From contig LUPK01000012.1 in assembly GCA_001627335.1 (NCBI GenBank), positions 43,851 to 107,850 of the forward strand: DNA of 64,000 bases, in the 5' to 3' direction. This stretch comes from Nocardioides sp. REDSEA-S33_B3 (GTDB taxonomy: Bacteria > Actinomycetota > Actinomycetes > Propionibacteriales > Nocardioidaceae). The notes beneath the pieces were generated by a model, which was not told the DNA's origin, ran no database searches, and worked only from the letters and a program-made list of their open reading frames with translations. Position 1 is the first letter of the stretch; each line of letters begins with the position of its first letter. The position numbers and the translations under genes were made by a program. Below, piece by piece: positions 53,155-63,625 of this stretch.

Positions 53155-53423
53155 GGCGCGGCCTCTGGTTCGCAGCCGGGGCCGGGGCCGGGATCTACGC
53201 CATGGTGCGTGGACGCCGCGCTGCCGAGGTCCTCACCGCGGACGGTCTCCAGGACCGACTCGGGGCGCTCGCGCTCGGCGCCCGGATGTTCCGTGACGAG
53301 GTGGCCCAGGGCCGCGCGGACGCCGAGACCGAGGTGCGCGCACGGTTGGGTGCGTCGAGCCTCGAGACCACCCCCCAGATCACCCACGACACGACCAAGC
53401 AGCTGGAGAGAGGGAACGACTGA
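53151..53423 (+). CDS. DUF6167-like small membrane-associated protein
   Basis: A 90-residue protein starting RRGLWFAAGAGAGIYAMVRGRRAAE, a short hydrophobic N-terminus followed by an amphipathic helix (LQDRLGALALGARMFRDEV). Members of this group sit immediately before alaS in actinobacteria. It is ATGA-coupled to the previous gene and shares TGATG with alaS. Function unknown. Confidence 0.75.
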   Translation: MRRGLWFAAGAGAGIYAMVRGRRAAEVLTADGLQDRLGALALGARMFRDEVAQGRADAETEVRARLGASSLETTPQITHDTTKQLERGND

Positions 53424-56104
53424 TGGAGACCGCCGAGATCCGACGCAGGTTCGTGGCGCACTTCGAGCGCCACGGCCACACGGTGGTCCCGTCGGCGTCG
53501 TTGCTGCTCGACGACCCGAACCTGCTGTTCGTCAACGCCGGCATGGTGCCGTTCAAGCCCTACTTCCTGGGCCAGGAGACCCCGCAGTGGGACCGGGCCA
53601 CCAGCGTGCAGAAGTGCGTGCGGACCCTCGACATCGAGGAGGTCGGCAAGACGACCCGGCACGGCACGTTCTTCCAGATGTGCGGCAACTTCTCCTTCGG
53701 CGACTACTTCAAGGAGGGCGCGATCCGTTTCGCCTGGGAGCTGGTCACCGGCTCCCAGGACGACGGCGGCTACGGCTTCGACCCGGAGAAGATCTGGGTG
53801 ACGGTGCTGCCCAGCGACACCGAGGCCAAGCAGCTGTGGCACGACATCGCGGGCCTGCCCTACGAGCGGATCCAGGAGCGTGGCCTGGAGGACAACTACT
53901 GGAACATGGGCGTCCCCGGCCCCGGAGGTCCCTGCTCGGAGATCTACATCGACCGCGGCCCGGAGTACGGCCCCGACGGTGGGCCCAACGCCGACGAGGA
54001 CCGGTTCCTGGAGATCTGGAACCTCGTCTTCATGCAGGAGTCGCTCTCGACGGTCCGTTCAAAGGCCGACTTCGACGTCGAGGGCCCGCTCCCGGCCAAG
54101 AACATCGACACCGGCATGGGCCTGGAGCGCGTGGCGTACCTCCTCCAGGGCAAGGACAACCTCTACGAGATCGACGAGGTCTTCCCGGTCATCGAGAAGG
54201 CCGCGGAGCTGACCGGTCGCACCTACGGCGAGAACGCCGAGGACGACGTGCGCTTCCGCGTGGTCGCCGACCACGTGCGCAGCGCGCTGATGCTCATCAA
54301 CGACGGCGTCACGCCCGGCAACGAGGCGCGTGGATACGTCCTGCGCCGCCTGCTGCGTCGCGCTGTGCGCTCGATGCGGCTGCTCGGCTACGACGGCCAC
54401 GCACTGCGTGAGCTGATGCCGGTCAGCCGGGACCGGATGAAGAAGTCCTATCCCGAGGTCGAGACCGGCTGGGAGCGCATCAGCAGGGTCGCGTACGCCG
54501 AGGAGGAGACCTTCCGCAAGACGCTGGAGGCCGGCACGCAGATCTTCGACAACGCCGTGGCGTCGGTGAAGGAGTCCGGCGGCAGCGTGCTGGCCGGTGC
54601 CCAGGCCTTCGCCCTGCACGACACCTACGGCTTCCCGATCGACCTGACCCTGGAGATGGCCTCCGAGGCCGGCCTGAGCGTGGACGAGGCGGGCTTCCGC
54701 TCGCTGATGGCCGAGCAGCGCGAGCGGGCCAAGGCCGACGCTAAGTGCAAGAAGGGACAGCACGCCGATACCGGCGTCTACCGCGGGATCCTCGACGAGC
54801 ACGGCCCGACCGACTGGCTGGCCTACGAGACCCTCGAGACCGAGTCCCGGGCCCTGGCCCTCCTGGTCGGTGGGGCGCCTGCCACGAGCCTGGCCCAGGG
54901 CGAGGTGGGCGAGCTGGTCCTGGACCGCACCCCGTTCTACGCCGAGTCCGGTGGCCAGGCCGCCGACGCGGGCATCATCGAGGTCGACGGTGCCCGGCTG
55001 GAGGTGCTCGACGTGCAGCGGCCGGTCCGTGGGCTGGTCGTCCACCAGGTCCGGGTCGTCGACGGCGAGCTGGTCCTCGGGTCGGGCAGCGCCCTGCACG
55101 CCCAGGTCGACCCCGAGTGGCGCCTCGGTGCCCGCCAGGCGCACTCCGGCACCCACGTGGTGCACGCGGCGCTGCGCGAGGTGCTTGGCCCCTCGGCGCT
55201 GCAGTCGGGCTCCTACAACCGTCCGGGCTACCTCCGCCTCGACTTCGGCTGGACCACCGGGCTCACGCCGACCCAGCTCAAGGACATCGAAGAGGTCTCC
55301 AACCGCGCGCTGCGCGCCGACCTCCCCGTCTCCTGGGACTACATGACCCTGCCCGAGGCCAAGGACTGGGGCGCCATCGCGCTGTTCGGCGAGACCTACG
55401 ACGAGTCCAAGGTCCGCGTCGTGGAGATCGGCGGCCCCTGGTCGCGCGAGCTCTGCGGTGGCACCCACGTCGACCACTCCTCGCAGATCGGCACCGTCGT
55501 GGTCACCGGCGAGGCGTCGGTCGGCTCGGGCAACCGGCGCATCGAGGCCTACACCGGTGTCGAGGGCTTCTCCTACCTCGCCCGCGAGCGCGACGTGGTG
55601 AACCAGCTCACCGGCCTGCTCAAGACCCAGCCCGACGACCTCGTGGGTCGCGTCGGCGACCTGGTCGAGCGTCTCAAGGCCGCCGAGAAGGAGATCGAGC
55701 GCGCGCGCGTCGCCCAGCTGCTCGCCGCGGCCGGTCAGGTGGCGGCGTCGGCGACGAAGGTCGGACCCGTCAACGTGGTGGCCCACCGGGCCGACGGCGC
55801 GGGCGGCGGCGACGTCCGGACGCTCGCGACCGACGTACGCGGCCGGCTTCCGCAGGGCGAGCCCGGTGTCGTCGTGGTGATCGGCGTGGCCGACGGCAAG
55901 GTCGCCGTCGTTGCCGCGGCCAACGACCTGGCCCAGGAGCGCGGCGTCTCCGCCGGCGACCTGGTGCGCGCGGTGACCCCGCTGCTCGGCGGCAAGGGCG
56001 GCGGCAAGGCCGACGTCGCGCAGGGCGGCGGCACCGACGCCTCGCGCGTCGACGAGGCGCTGGCCCTGGTGAGCACCGAGGTCGGTCGCGCGGTCGGGGC
56101 CTGA
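53423..56104 (+). CDS. alaS: Alanine--tRNA ligase
   Basis: An 893-residue class II synthetase. The catalytic domain begins EIRRRFVAHFERHGHTVVPS, with NAGMVPFKPYFLG and VQKCVRTLDIEEVG. The editing domain has the zinc/editing motifs HSGTHVVHAAL and CGGTHVDHS. The C-terminal oligomerisation domain contains the Gly-rich end GGGKADVAQGGG. Complete and full length. ATG 53423 overlaps the previous stop by one base, and its stop shares TGATG with ruvX. Confidence 0.97.
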   Translation: METAEIRRRFVAHFERHGHTVVPSASLLLDDPNLLFVNAGMVPFKPYFLGQETPQWDRATSVQKCVRTLDIEEVGKTTRHGTFFQMCGNFSFGDYFKEGAIRFAWELVTGSQDDGGYGFDPEKIWVTVLPSDTEAKQLWHDIAGLPYERIQERGLEDNYWNMGVPGPGGPCSEIYIDRGPEYGPDGGPNADEDRFLEIWNLVFMQESLSTVRSKADFDVEGPLPAKNIDTGMGLERVAYLLQGKDNLYEIDEVFPVIEKAAELTGRTYGENAEDDVRFRVVADHVRSALMLINDGVTPGNEARGYVLRRLLRRAVRSMRLLGYDGHALRELMPVSRDRMKKSYPEVETGWERISRVAYAEEETFRKTLEAGTQIFDNAVASVKESGGSVLAGAQAFALHDTYGFPIDLTLEMASEAGLSVDEAGFRSLMAEQRERAKADAKCKKGQHADTGVYRGILDEHGPTDWLAYETLETESRALALLVGGAPATSLAQGEVGELVLDRTPFYAESGGQAADAGIIEVDGARLEVLDVQRPVRGLVVHQVRVVDGELVLGSGSALHAQVDPEWRLGARQAHSGTHVVHAALREVLGPSALQSGSYNRPGYLRLDFGWTTGLTPTQLKDIEEVSNRALRADLPVSWDYMTLPEAKDWGAIALFGETYDESKVRVVEIGGPWSRELCGGTHVDHSSQIGTVVVTGEASVGSGNRRIEAYTGVEGFSYLARERDVVNQLTGLLKTQPDDLVGRVGDLVERLKAAEKEIERARVAQLLAAAGQVAASATKVGPVNVVAHRADGAGGGDVRTLATDVRGRLPQGEPGVVVVIGVADGKVAVVAAANDLAQERGVSAGDLVRAVTPLLGGKGGGKADVAQGGGTDASRVDEALALVSTEVGRAVGA

Positions 56105-56571
56105 TGCGGCACGGCACCCGGCTGGGGATCGACCCGGGCGACGCCCGGATCGGCGTCGCGCGCAGCGACCCTTCCGGCTTCCTCGCCACGCCCGTGGAGA
56201 CCGTGCGGCGGGGCAAGGGCGACCTCGCGCGGCTGCGGCGCATCGTCGCGGAGCTGGAGGAGGAGACCGCGGTCCTGGAGGTCGTGGTCGGTCTGCCGCG
56301 CTCGCTCGGCGGCGGGGAGGGACCAGCGGCGGCGAAGGTGCGCGATTTCGCGACGCAGCTGGCCGAGCGGGTGCCGGTGCCGGTGCGCCTGGTCGACGAG
56401 CGGCTCTCCACCGTGTCGGCGGAGGCTATGCTCCGCGACCAGGGTCGCAAGGGAAGCAAGCGACGTGCGGTGGTCGACCAGGCCGCCGCGGTGGTGATCC
56501 TGCAGCACGCGCTGGACACCGAACGTGCCTCGGGCAACCCGCCGGGGGAGATCCTGGAGAGGCAGTCATGA
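56104..56571 (+). CDS. ruvX: Holliday junction resolvase-like protein RuvX/YqgF
   Basis: A 155-residue RNase-H-fold protein linked to 16S rRNA 5' processing and possibly recombination. LGIDPGDARIGVARSD, VVGLPRSLGG and VRLVDERLSTVSAEAML are the family motifs, and the C-terminal VDQAAAVVILQ holds the last acidic residue. ATG 56104 lies in the alaS stop; its own stop overlaps the mltG start. Confidence 0.95.
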   Translation: MRHGTRLGIDPGDARIGVARSDPSGFLATPVETVRRGKGDLARLRRIVAELEEETAVLEVVVGLPRSLGGGEGPAAAKVRDFATQLAERVPVPVRLVDERLSTVSAEAMLRDQGRKGSKRRAVVDQAAAVVILQHALDTERASGNPPGEILERQS

Positions 56572-57743
56572 GCGAGGACCCCCACCGCGACGAGCCCATC
56601 GACGCCGCTGAGCACGCCGAGGATCTGCCGCACGAGGGCGGGCGTCGCCGTCGTCGCCGCAGCCGGGTCCCCGGCTGCGTCGCGGTGCTCGTGGCCCTGG
56701 CCGTGGTGGGCGGCGGCCTGTGGTGGGCCGGCAACGCCGGGATGGCCTTCCTGCGCGACCTGGCCTCGGACCCCGACGACTACCCCGGCCCCGGCAAGGG
56801 GTCGGTCACCATCGAGGTGGTCAGCGGGGACACCTCGACGGTCATCTGCCGGGCCATGAAGGAGAAGGACGTCGTCGCGTCGGTGGACGCGTGCATCGCC
56901 GCGGCCAACGCCGACCCCGACGCCGGAGGCATCCAGGTCGGGTTCTACGAGTTGCAGAAGCAGATGGCCGCCGCCGACGCCATCGACGTGCTGGTCGACC
57001 CCGCCAACATCGTCAAGAGCAGCCTGACCATCCCCGAGGGTCTGCGGGTCGTCGACATCGTCGAGCGGCTGGCCGAGAGCACCGACTACGAGGTGAAGGA
57101 CTTCGAGAAGGTCCTGGCCAAGCCCGACAAGATCGGTCTGCCCGACTACGCGGGCGGCGACGCCGAGGGCTACCTCTTCCCGGCGACCTACGACTTCGGC
57201 CCCAAGGCCAAGCCCAAGGACATGCTGACCGCCATGGTCGACCGGTGGCGCCAGGCCGCCGACGCGGCCGGGCTCGAGCAGGCCGCCGAGGAGCTCGGCT
57301 ACACCCCGCACGAGCTGATGACGATCGCCAGCCTCGTCGAGGCCGAGGGACGCGGCGAGGACCAGCCCAAGGTGGCCCGGGTCATCTACAACCGCCTCGA
57401 GATCGAGCCGAACCCGTCCGCGGGCTTCCTGCAGGTCGACGCCGCGGTCAACTACGCGCTGGGCCGTGAGCCGATCGCCCGCCTGACGACCGACGAGATC
57501 GAGTCGGTCTCGGACTCGCCCTACAACACCTACACGCAGAAGGGCCTCCCGCCGGGGCCGATCGAGGCCCCCGGCGACGCCGCCATCGACGCGGCGGCGA
57601 ACCCGGCCGACGGTCCGTGGTTCTTCTACGTCACCGTCAACCTGCGCACCGGCGAGACCAAGTTCACCGACGACTACGACGAGTTCCTCGGCTTCAAGCG
57701 CGAGCTGGACGAGTACTGCGCCACCCAGTCCGACCGGTGCTGA
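56568..57743 (+). CDS. mltG: Endolytic murein transglycosylase MltG
   Basis: A 391-residue membrane-anchored lytic transglycosylase that cuts nascent peptidoglycan. A charged N-terminus (about 30 residues with Arg-rich RRRRRSR) leads to the transmembrane helix VAVLVALAVVGGGLWWAG. A LysM-like region follows. The YceG domain has IPEGLRVVDIVERLA, YLFPATYDF, the catalytic Glu in ASLVEAEGRGED, and QVDAAVNYALG, SPYNTYTQKGLPPGPI. Complete. It lies between ruvX and aroE, the conserved actinobacterial order. Confidence 0.96.
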   Translation: MSEDPHRDEPIDAAEHAEDLPHEGGRRRRRRSRVPGCVAVLVALAVVGGGLWWAGNAGMAFLRDLASDPDDYPGPGKGSVTIEVVSGDTSTVICRAMKEKDVVASVDACIAAANADPDAGGIQVGFYELQKQMAAADAIDVLVDPANIVKSSLTIPEGLRVVDIVERLAESTDYEVKDFEKVLAKPDKIGLPDYAGGDAEGYLFPATYDFGPKAKPKDMLTAMVDRWRQAADAAGLEQAAEELGYTPHELMTIASLVEAEGRGEDQPKVARVIYNRLEIEPNPSAGFLQVDAAVNYALGREPIARLTTDEIESVSDSPYNTYTQKGLPPGPIEAPGDAAIDAAANPADGPWFFYVTVNLRTGETKFTDDYDEFLGFKRELDEYCATQSDRC

Positions 57744-57758
57744 GCCGGGGGCGATGAC

Positions 57759-58592
57759 GTGACCACGCGCTGCGCGGTGCTGGGCGACCCGGTGGAGCAC
57801 TCGCTCTCACCGGTCCTGCACCGTGCGGCGTACGACGAGCTCGGCCTGGCCGACTGGTCCTACGACGCGGTGCGGGTGCCGGGCGGCACGCTGGCCGGCT
57901 ACCTCGACGGCCTCGACGACTCCTGGCGCGGGTTGTCGCTGACGATGCCGCTGAAGCGCGAGCTGCTGGCGCTGGCCGACGAGCGCGGCTGGGAGTGCCA
58001 CCCGCGGGTGCGCGCCGCCGGGGGTGCCAACACCCTGGTGCGTGAGTCGACGGGGTGGCGTGCGGACAACACCGACCTGCCGGGGGCGGCCACCGCCGTC
58101 CAGGAGAGGTACGCCGGTCCCGCGGACCGCGTGCTCGTGGTCGGCGGTGGGGCGACCGCGGCCTCGGTCGGGCTGGCCCTGTGCGACCTGGGGGCCACGC
58201 GCGTGCAGCTGCTGGTGCGCTCGGCCGAGCGGGCGCAGGAGACCCTCACGACCATCCGTGGCCACGACTCGGCACCCGAAGTGCTGGCCGTCGAGTCGGC
58301 CGACGAGGTCACGGCGGCCGACGTCCTGGTCTCGACGGTCCCGGCCGACGCCCAGGACCCGGGGCTGCTGGCGAGGACCGGCGCCGCGCTGCTCTTCGAG
58401 GCCCTCTACGACCCGTGGCCGACCCCGCTGGCGGCGGCGGCCGAGCGCGCGGGCACGACCGTCGTGTCGGGGTTGGACCTGCTGGTCCACCAGGCGGTGC
58501 TGCAGGTGGAGCAGATGACCGGGCACGCCGTGCCGGTCGGCGTCCTCCGCGCGGCCGGCGAGCGTGCGCTCACTGCGAGGCGCGGCGCGTGA
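57759..58592 (+). CDS. aroE: Shikimate dehydrogenase
   Basis: A 277-residue NADPH-dependent enzyme that reduces 3-dehydroshikimate. CAVLGDPVEHSLSPVLHRAAY is the shikimate-binding start. LSLTMPLKRELL has the catalytic Lys, AGGANTLVR and DNTDLPG the Asn/Asp pair, and VVGGGATAASVGLAL the NADP fold. GTG start, 15 nt after mltG. Its stop overlaps the prepilin peptidase start. Confidence 0.94.
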   Translation: MTTRCAVLGDPVEHSLSPVLHRAAYDELGLADWSYDAVRVPGGTLAGYLDGLDDSWRGLSLTMPLKRELLALADERGWECHPRVRAAGGANTLVRESTGWRADNTDLPGAATAVQERYAGPADRVLVVGGGATAASVGLALCDLGATRVQLLVRSAERAQETLTTIRGHDSAPEVLAVESADEVTAADVLVSTVPADAQDPGLLARTGAALLFEALYDPWPTPLAAAAERAGTTVVSGLDLLVHQAVLQVEQMTGHAVPVGVLRAAGERALTARRGA

Positions 58593-59251
58593 GCTCCCCG
58601 CTGGGCGCGCTGGTCGGCGCGCTGGTGGGTGGCGCGCTGTGCCTGGCCGTCCCCTGGCTGGTCGCCCGCACCTCCGAGGTGCCACGTGGTCGCCGGCTGC
58701 TGCCCGGCGCGGTGCTGGCGGGGACGGTCGCCGGCGGGTCCGCCGGCGCGGCGCTCGACAGCGGCTGGGCGCTGGCCGCGGTGCTCCTTGCGACACCGGC
58801 CTGCGTGGCGTTGGCGTTCGTCGACTGGCACACCCGGCTGCTGCCCTCACGCATCGTGCTGCCCGCCACCGGTGCGGTGCTGGCCCTGTTGGCGGTGGAG
58901 TGGGCGGTCACCGGCGACCACGACGCGCCACTGCGCGCGCTCATCGGGCTGGTCGTGGCGCGCTCGATCTACTGGGTGCTCTGGTTCGTCCACTCGGCCG
59001 GCATGGGGTTCGGCGACGTGCGGCTGGCGGCCCTGCTCGGCGCGGTGCTCGGGCGCGCGGGATGGTCCGAGCTCGTCGTCGGCACCTACGCCCCGTTCCT
59101 GCTCTTCGCGGTGCCCGGGCTGCTGCTGGCGCTGGTGCGCCGCGACCGCAGCCTGCTGCGCGCCGCCTACCCCTTCGGTCCGTTCATGGTCGTCGGCGCG
59201 CTCCTGGGGGTCCTGGCCGGTCCCGCGCTGCTCGGTCTCATCACCGCGTGA
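58589..59251 (+). CDS. A24 family prepilin peptidase-like membrane protein
   Basis: A 220-residue aspartic membrane protease that cleaves type IV prepilin-type signal peptides. The two catalytic Asp residues are visible in FVDWHTRLLPS and GMGFGDVRL (GxGD). About six hydrophobic helices are present. The N-terminal methyltransferase region of long PilD proteins is absent. It is coupled by GTGA to aroE although it has no link to shikimate synthesis; this gene order is often found in actinobacteria. Confidence 0.88.
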   Translation: MSSPLGALVGALVGGALCLAVPWLVARTSEVPRGRRLLPGAVLAGTVAGGSAGAALDSGWALAAVLLATPACVALAFVDWHTRLLPSRIVLPATGAVLALLAVEWAVTGDHDAPLRALIGLVVARSIYWVLWFVHSAGMGFGDVRLAALLGAVLGRAGWSELVVGTYAPFLLFAVPGLLLALVRRDRSLLRAAYPFGPFMVVGALLGVLAGPALLGLITA

Positions 59252-59292
59252 CCCCCGCGGGCGGGTCGGTGCCCGCGTGAAACACTGACGTC

Positions 59293-60498
59293 ATGCTGCG
59301 TTGGCTCACTGCGGGCGAGTCCCACGGCCCGTCCCTGGTCGCGATCCTCGAGGGCCTGCCGGCCCATGTCCGGGTCACCTCCGACGACATCGCCGACTCC
59401 CTGGCGCGTCGACGCCTCGGCTACGGCCGGGGCGCACGGATGAAGTTCGAGCAGGACGAGGTCACCATCGTCGGGGGCGTGCGCCACGGGGAGTCCCAGG
59501 GCGGCCCGGTGGCCATCAACGTCGGCAACACCGAGTGGCCGAAGTGGGAGAAGGTCATGTCGGCCGACCCGGTCGACCCCGGTGAGCTCAAGGAGACCGG
59601 CCGCAACGCCCCGCTGACCCGCCCGCGCCCCGGCCACGCCGACCTCGCGGGCATGCAGAAGTACGACTTCGACGAGTCCCGCCCGATCCTCGAGCGCGCC
59701 TCGGCCCGCGAGACCGCCGCCCGCGTGGCGCTCGGACGCGTCGCCAGCAACTTCCTCGAGCAGGTCGGCGGCATCGGCATCGTCTCCCACGTCATCGAGC
59801 TCGGCGGGGTCCGCGCCCCGGCCGGCGTGTGGCCCGAGTCCGCCGACGCCGCGGTCGTGGCGGCGCTCGACGAGGACCCGGTCCGCTGCCTGCACCCCGA
59901 GACCGCCGCCGCCATGGTGGAGCGGATCGACCAGGCCCACAAGGACGGGGACACGCTCGGCGGGGTCGTCGAGGTCGTCGTGCACGGTCTGCCGCCGGGC
60001 CTGGGCTCGCACGTGCACTGGGACCGACGCCTCGACAGCCGGCTGGCCGGCGCCCTCATGGGCATCCAGGCCATCAAGGGCGTCGAGGTCGGCGACGGCT
60101 TCGAGCTCGCCGCGACCCCCGGGTCGCTGGCGCACGACGAGATGGTCCCTGGCGAGGGAGGCATCCGGCGTACCTCCGCGCGCTCCGGCGGCACCGAGGG
60201 AGGCATGACCACCGGCGAGGTGCTGCGTGTGCGCGCCGCGATGAAGCCGATCGCGACCGTCCCGCGCGCGCTGCGCACCGTCGACGTCGCCACCGGCGAG
60301 GAGGCCGTGGCCCACCACCAACGCTCCGACGTCTGCGCGGTGCCGGCGGCCGGCATCGTCGCCGAGGCGATGGTCGCGCTGGTGATCGCCGACGCCGTGC
60401 TGGAGAAGTTCGGCGGCGACTCGGTGGCCGAGACGCGCCGCAACCTCGAGGGCTACCTCGACGCGCTCCCCGACGTGCTGTCCTGGGCCCGTCCGTGA
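59293..60498 (+). CDS. aroC: Chorismate synthase
   Basis: A 401-residue FMN-dependent enzyme making chorismate from [50 protein letters not shown] and [14 protein letters not shown] are the diagnostic motifs. The FMN-contact region [20 protein letters not shown] is near the C-terminus. ATG 59293 starts right at the conserved N-terminus. It is GTGA-coupled to aroK. Confidence 0.97.
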   Translation: MLRWLTAGESHGPSLVAILEGLPAHVRVTSDDIADSLARRRLGYGRGARMKFEQDEVTIVGGVRHGESQGGPVAINVGNTEWPKWEKVMSADPVDPGELKETGRNAPLTRPRPGHADLAGMQKYDFDESRPILERASARETAARVALGRVASNFLEQVGGIGIVSHVIELGGVRAPAGVWPESADAAVVAALDEDPVRCLHPETAAAMVERIDQAHKDGDTLGGVVEVVVHGLPPGLGSHVHWDRRLDSRLAGALMGIQAIKGVEVGDGFELAATPGSLAHDEMVPGEGGIRRTSARSGGTEGGMTTGEVLRVRAAMKPIATVPRALRTVDVATGEEAVAHHQRSDVCAVPAAGIVAEAMVALVIADAVLEKFGGDSVAETRRNLEGYLDALPDVLSWARP

Positions 60499-61007
60499 GC
60501 CCAGCAGTGGTGCTGGTCGGCCCGATGGGCGCCGGCAAGACGACGGTGGCCGAGCTGCTGGCGCGGCGCTGGGGCGTCGCGGTGCGCGACACTGACGCCG
60601 ACATCGTGGCCGCCCAGGGACGCGAGATCTCCGACATCTTCGTCGACGACGGCGAGGCCGTCTTCCGCGCGCTGGAGCGCGAGGCCGTGGCACGTGCGCT
60701 GGCCGAGCACGACGGCGTTCTGTCGCTGGGCGGGGGAGCGGTGCTCGACGAGGGGACGCGTGCCCTGCTGGCTGACCACACCGTGGTGTTCCTCCAGGTG
60801 GGGCTCACCGATGCCGTCAAGCGCGTCGGGCTGGGCACCTCCCGGCCGCTGCTGATGGGCAACGTACGCGCCCGTGTGAAGGACCTGCTCGACGAGCGCA
60901 CCCCGGTCTACGCCTCGGTCGCCACCCACACCGTCGACACCGACGGCCGCACCCCCGACGAGGTCGCCGACGAGGTCGAGTCGCTGCTCGAGGGAGCCCG
61001 GTCGTGA
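60495..61007 (+). CDS. aroK: Shikimate kinase
   Basis: A 170-residue P-loop kinase. Walker A is [23 protein letters not shown] holds the shikimate-binding Asp, [10 protein letters not shown] the GGG motif, and TSRPLLMG the Arg lid. Normal length. The GTG start overlaps the aroC stop and the stop overlaps the aroB start, so three successive shikimate enzymes are translationally coupled. Confidence 0.96.
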   Translation: MSPAVVLVGPMGAGKTTVAELLARRWGVAVRDTDADIVAAQGREISDIFVDDGEAVFRALEREAVARALAEHDGVLSLGGGAVLDEGTRALLADHTVVFLQVGLTDAVKRVGLGTSRPLLMGNVRARVKDLLDERTPVYASVATHTVDTDGRTPDEVADEVESLLEGARS

Positions 61008-62119
61008 GCGGCGCGGGCTCCGAGAGCGTGCTGCACGTCGCGGGCCCCACGCCGTACGACGTCGTCGTCGGCCACGGGGTCGCCGGCCGTCTCACGGGGC
61101 TGCTGGGCGACCGGCCCTCGCGGGTCGCCCTCGTGGTGCCGGAGACGCTGCGCGACCTGGCGGCGCCGGTGCGCGAGGCCCTGGCCGACGCCTACCGGCC
61201 GACCGAGCTGGTCGTGCCCGACGGCGAGTCCGCGAAGACCGTGGCCACGGCGGCCGCCTGCTGGGAGACCCTCGGCGAGGCCGGCTTCACGCGCTCCGAC
61301 GCCGTGGTGACCTTCGGCGGTGGCGCCACCACCGACCTCGGTGGCTGGGTGGCCGCCGGCTGGCTGCGCGGCGTGCCGGTCGTGCACGTGCCGACCACGC
61401 TGCTGGCGATGGTCGACGCCGCCGTGGGTGGCAAGACCGGCGTCAACACGGCTGCGGGCAAGAACCTCGTCGGTGCCTTCCACGAGCCGACCGGGGTGCT
61501 CTGCGACCTGTCGCTGCTGGGGACGCTGCCGCGCCCCGACCTGGTGGCCGGCATGGGCGAGGTCGTCAAGTGCGGCTTCATCGCCGACCCGCGCATCCTC
61601 GAGCTCGTCGAGACCACCGAGCCCGCCTCGCTCACCGCCGACAGCCCGGTGCTGCGCGAGCTGGTGGAGCGCTCGGTCCAGGTCAAGATCGACGTCGTCG
61701 TCGGGGACCTGAAGGAGACCGCCGGGACCGCCGGGGAGGGGCACCCCGGCCGCGAGGCGCTCAACTACGGCCACACCATGGGCCACGCGATCGAGCGGGC
61801 CGAGCGCTACGGCGTCCGGCACGGCGAGGCGGTGGCGATCGGCAGCGTGTTCGTCGCCGAGCTGGCGCGGCACGCCGGCGTGCTTGACGACACCACCGCC
61901 GACCGGCACGCCAGCGCCTTCGGGCGGGTCGGGCTGCCCACCGGCTACGCCGGCGCCGGCTACGACGAGCTGCGGGCGGCGATGGCGGTCGACAAGAAGT
62001 CGCGCGGCGACCAGCTGCGCTTCGTGGTGCTGCACGACGTCGGCGACCCCCGGGTGCTGGCGGGGCCGTCCGAGGAGCACCTCCGGGCGGCGTACGACGC
62101 GATGGTGGCGCGCGCATGA
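61004..62119 (+). CDS. aroB: 3-dehydroquinate synthase
   Basis: A 371-residue NAD+/metal-dependent enzyme for the second step of the shikimate pathway. Conserved segments are [71 protein letters not shown] and the metal His in [12 protein letters not shown]. Complete. Confidence 0.97.
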   Translation: MSGAGSESVLHVAGPTPYDVVVGHGVAGRLTGLLGDRPSRVALVVPETLRDLAAPVREALADAYRPTELVVPDGESAKTVATAAACWETLGEAGFTRSDAVVTFGGGATTDLGGWVAAGWLRGVPVVHVPTTLLAMVDAAVGGKTGVNTAAGKNLVGAFHEPTGVLCDLSLLGTLPRPDLVAGMGEVVKCGFIADPRILELVETTEPASLTADSPVLRELVERSVQVKIDVVVGDLKETAGTAGEGHPGREALNYGHTMGHAIERAERYGVRHGEAVAIGSVFVAELARHAGVLDDTTADRHASAFGRVGLPTGYAGAGYDELRAAMAVDKKSRGDQLRFVVLHDVGDPRVLAGPSEEHLRAAYDAMVARA

Positions 62120-62559
62120 GCACCCGCGTGCTGGTCCTCAACGGGCCCAACCTCGGGCGGCTGGGCCGGCGGCAGCCGGAGATCTACGGGTCGACGACGC
62201 ACGCCGAGCTCGCGCACCGCTGCGTGGAGTGGGGCAGAGAGCGCGGCCTGGAGGTGGAGGTGCGCCAGACCAACCACGAGGGCGTGCTGCTCGACTGGCT
62301 CAACGAGGCGGCCGACGACCGGGTCCCGGTGGTGCTCAACGCCGCCGCGTGGACCCACTACTCCTACGCGGTCTTCGACGCCTGTGCCCAGCTCGAGGCG
62401 CCGCTGGTGGAGGTGCACATCTCCCAGCCCAAGGACCGGCCCGAGGAGTTCCGCCACCACTCGGTGGTCACCCCGCACGCGGTGGAGGTCGTGGCCGGGC
62501 ACGGGGTCGACGGCTACCGGATGGCCCTCGACGTGCTGGTCGAGCATCTCGGACAGTAG
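62116..62559 (+). CDS. aroQ: Type II 3-dehydroquinate dehydratase
   Basis: A 147-residue dodecameric-type dehydratase. [20 protein letters not shown] has the flexible-loop Arg and Tyr, [13 protein letters not shown] the Asn/Glu segment, and VEVHISQP the catalytic His. The usual NPGAYTHTS segment reads NAAAWTHYS here, a variation at the shikimate-binding loop. ATG 62116 overlaps the aroB stop by ATGA. With aroE, aroC, aroK and aroB it covers five of the seven shikimate steps. Confidence 0.94.
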   Translation: MSTRVLVLNGPNLGRLGRRQPEIYGSTTHAELAHRCVEWGRERGLEVEVRQTNHEGVLLDWLNEAADDRVPVVLNAAAWTHYSYAVFDACAQLEAPLVEVHISQPKDRPEEFRHHSVVTPHAVEVVAGHGVDGYRMALDVLVEHLGQ

Positions 62560-62620
62560 ACTCCGCCGCTGGCCCCTCGGGCCTCTCTTGACACCTCAAC
62601 ACGAAGGCTGACGCGCGCGC

Positions 62621-63184
62621 ATGGCAACGACGAACGACCTCAAGAACGGCATGGTCCTCAACATCGACGGCCAGCTCTGGTCCGTGGTGGAGTTCCAGCA
62701 CGTGAAGCCGGGCAAGGGCCCCGCCTTCGTGCGCACCAAGCTGAAGAACGTCGAGTCCAACAAGACCGTCGACAAGACCTTCAACGCCGGCACCAAGGTC
62801 GAGACCGCCACGGTCGACCGCCGTAACTACCAGTACCTCTACAACGACGGCACGAGCTACGTCTTCATGGACACCAGCTCCTACGAGCAGCTCGAGGTCG
62901 CGCCCGAGATCGTCGGCGACGCCAGCAACTTCCTGCTCGAGAACAACGAGGCCATCGTGGCCACCAACGAGGGCCGTGTCCTCTTCGTCGAGCTCCCGCC
63001 GTCGGTCGAGATGGAGATCACCTTCACCGAGCCCGGTGTCGCCGGTGACTCCGCGACCGGCCGCACCAAGCCGGCGACCCTCGAGACCGGTCACGAGATC
63101 CAGGTCCCGCTGTTCATCAACCAGGGCGAGCGGGTCAAGGTCGACACCCGCGACTCGTCCTACCTGGGTCGTGTGAAGGGCTGA
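62621..63184 (+). CDS. efp: Elongation factor P
   Basis: A 187-residue translation factor that rescues ribosomes at polyproline stretches. The three-domain order is typical. Domain I begins [23 protein letters not shown], with the modified-residue loop VKPGKGPAF (Lys at about 32). Domain II-III contain [12 protein letters not shown] and the C-terminal signature [20 protein letters not shown] ribosome site lies 13 nt before ATG 62621. One-base overlap with nusB (TGATG). Confidence 0.97.
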   Translation: MATTNDLKNGMVLNIDGQLWSVVEFQHVKPGKGPAFVRTKLKNVESNKTVDKTFNAGTKVETATVDRRNYQYLYNDGTSYVFMDTSSYEQLEVAPEIVGDASNFLLENNEAIVATNEGRVLFVELPPSVEMEITFTEPGVAGDSATGRTKPATLETGHEIQVPLFINQGERVKVDTRDSSYLGRVKG

Positions 63185-63594
63185 TGTCCGCCCGCACCAA
63201 GGCCCGCAAGCGGGCTCTGGACGTGCTGTTCTCCGCCGAGCTGCGCGACGAGCAGCTCGTCGAGGCGCTCGAGCGGGTCATGACCGACGGCCCGGCGCCC
63301 ACCAACGACTACACCGGCGTGCTGGTGCGCGGCGTGGCCGAGCACCTCACCGAGATCGACGAGCTGCTCACCCGCTTCTCCAAGGACTGGTCGCTCAAGC
63401 GGATGCCGACGGTCGACCGCAACGTGCTGCGTCTGGGGGTCTTCGAGCTGGTCTTCAGCGACGAGATCCCCGACCCGGTCGCGGTCTCCGAGGCCGTCGA
63501 GCTGGTCCGCGACCTGTCGACCGACGACTCGCCGACCTTCGTCAGCGGCGTTCTCAGCGCGATCATGCGCGACAAGCCGGCCGTCGGGGGCTGA
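63184..63594 (+). CDS. nusB: Transcription antitermination protein NusB
   Basis: A 136-residue all-helical protein that works with NusE in rRNA antitermination. ARTKARKRALDVLFSAELRD is the N-terminal RNA-binding helix. RMPTVDRNVLRLGVFELVF and DDSPTFVSGVLSAIM are the family core. It is coupled to efp, the common order. Confidence 0.95.
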   Translation: MSARTKARKRALDVLFSAELRDEQLVEALERVMTDGPAPTNDYTGVLVRGVAEHLTEIDELLTRFSKDWSLKRMPTVDRNVLRLGVFELVFSDEIPDPVAVSEAVELVRDLSTDDSPTFVSGVLSAIMRDKPAVGG

Positions 63595-63625
63595 CGGTTC
63601 ACCGGCCCGCTGGCAGGCTGGCCGC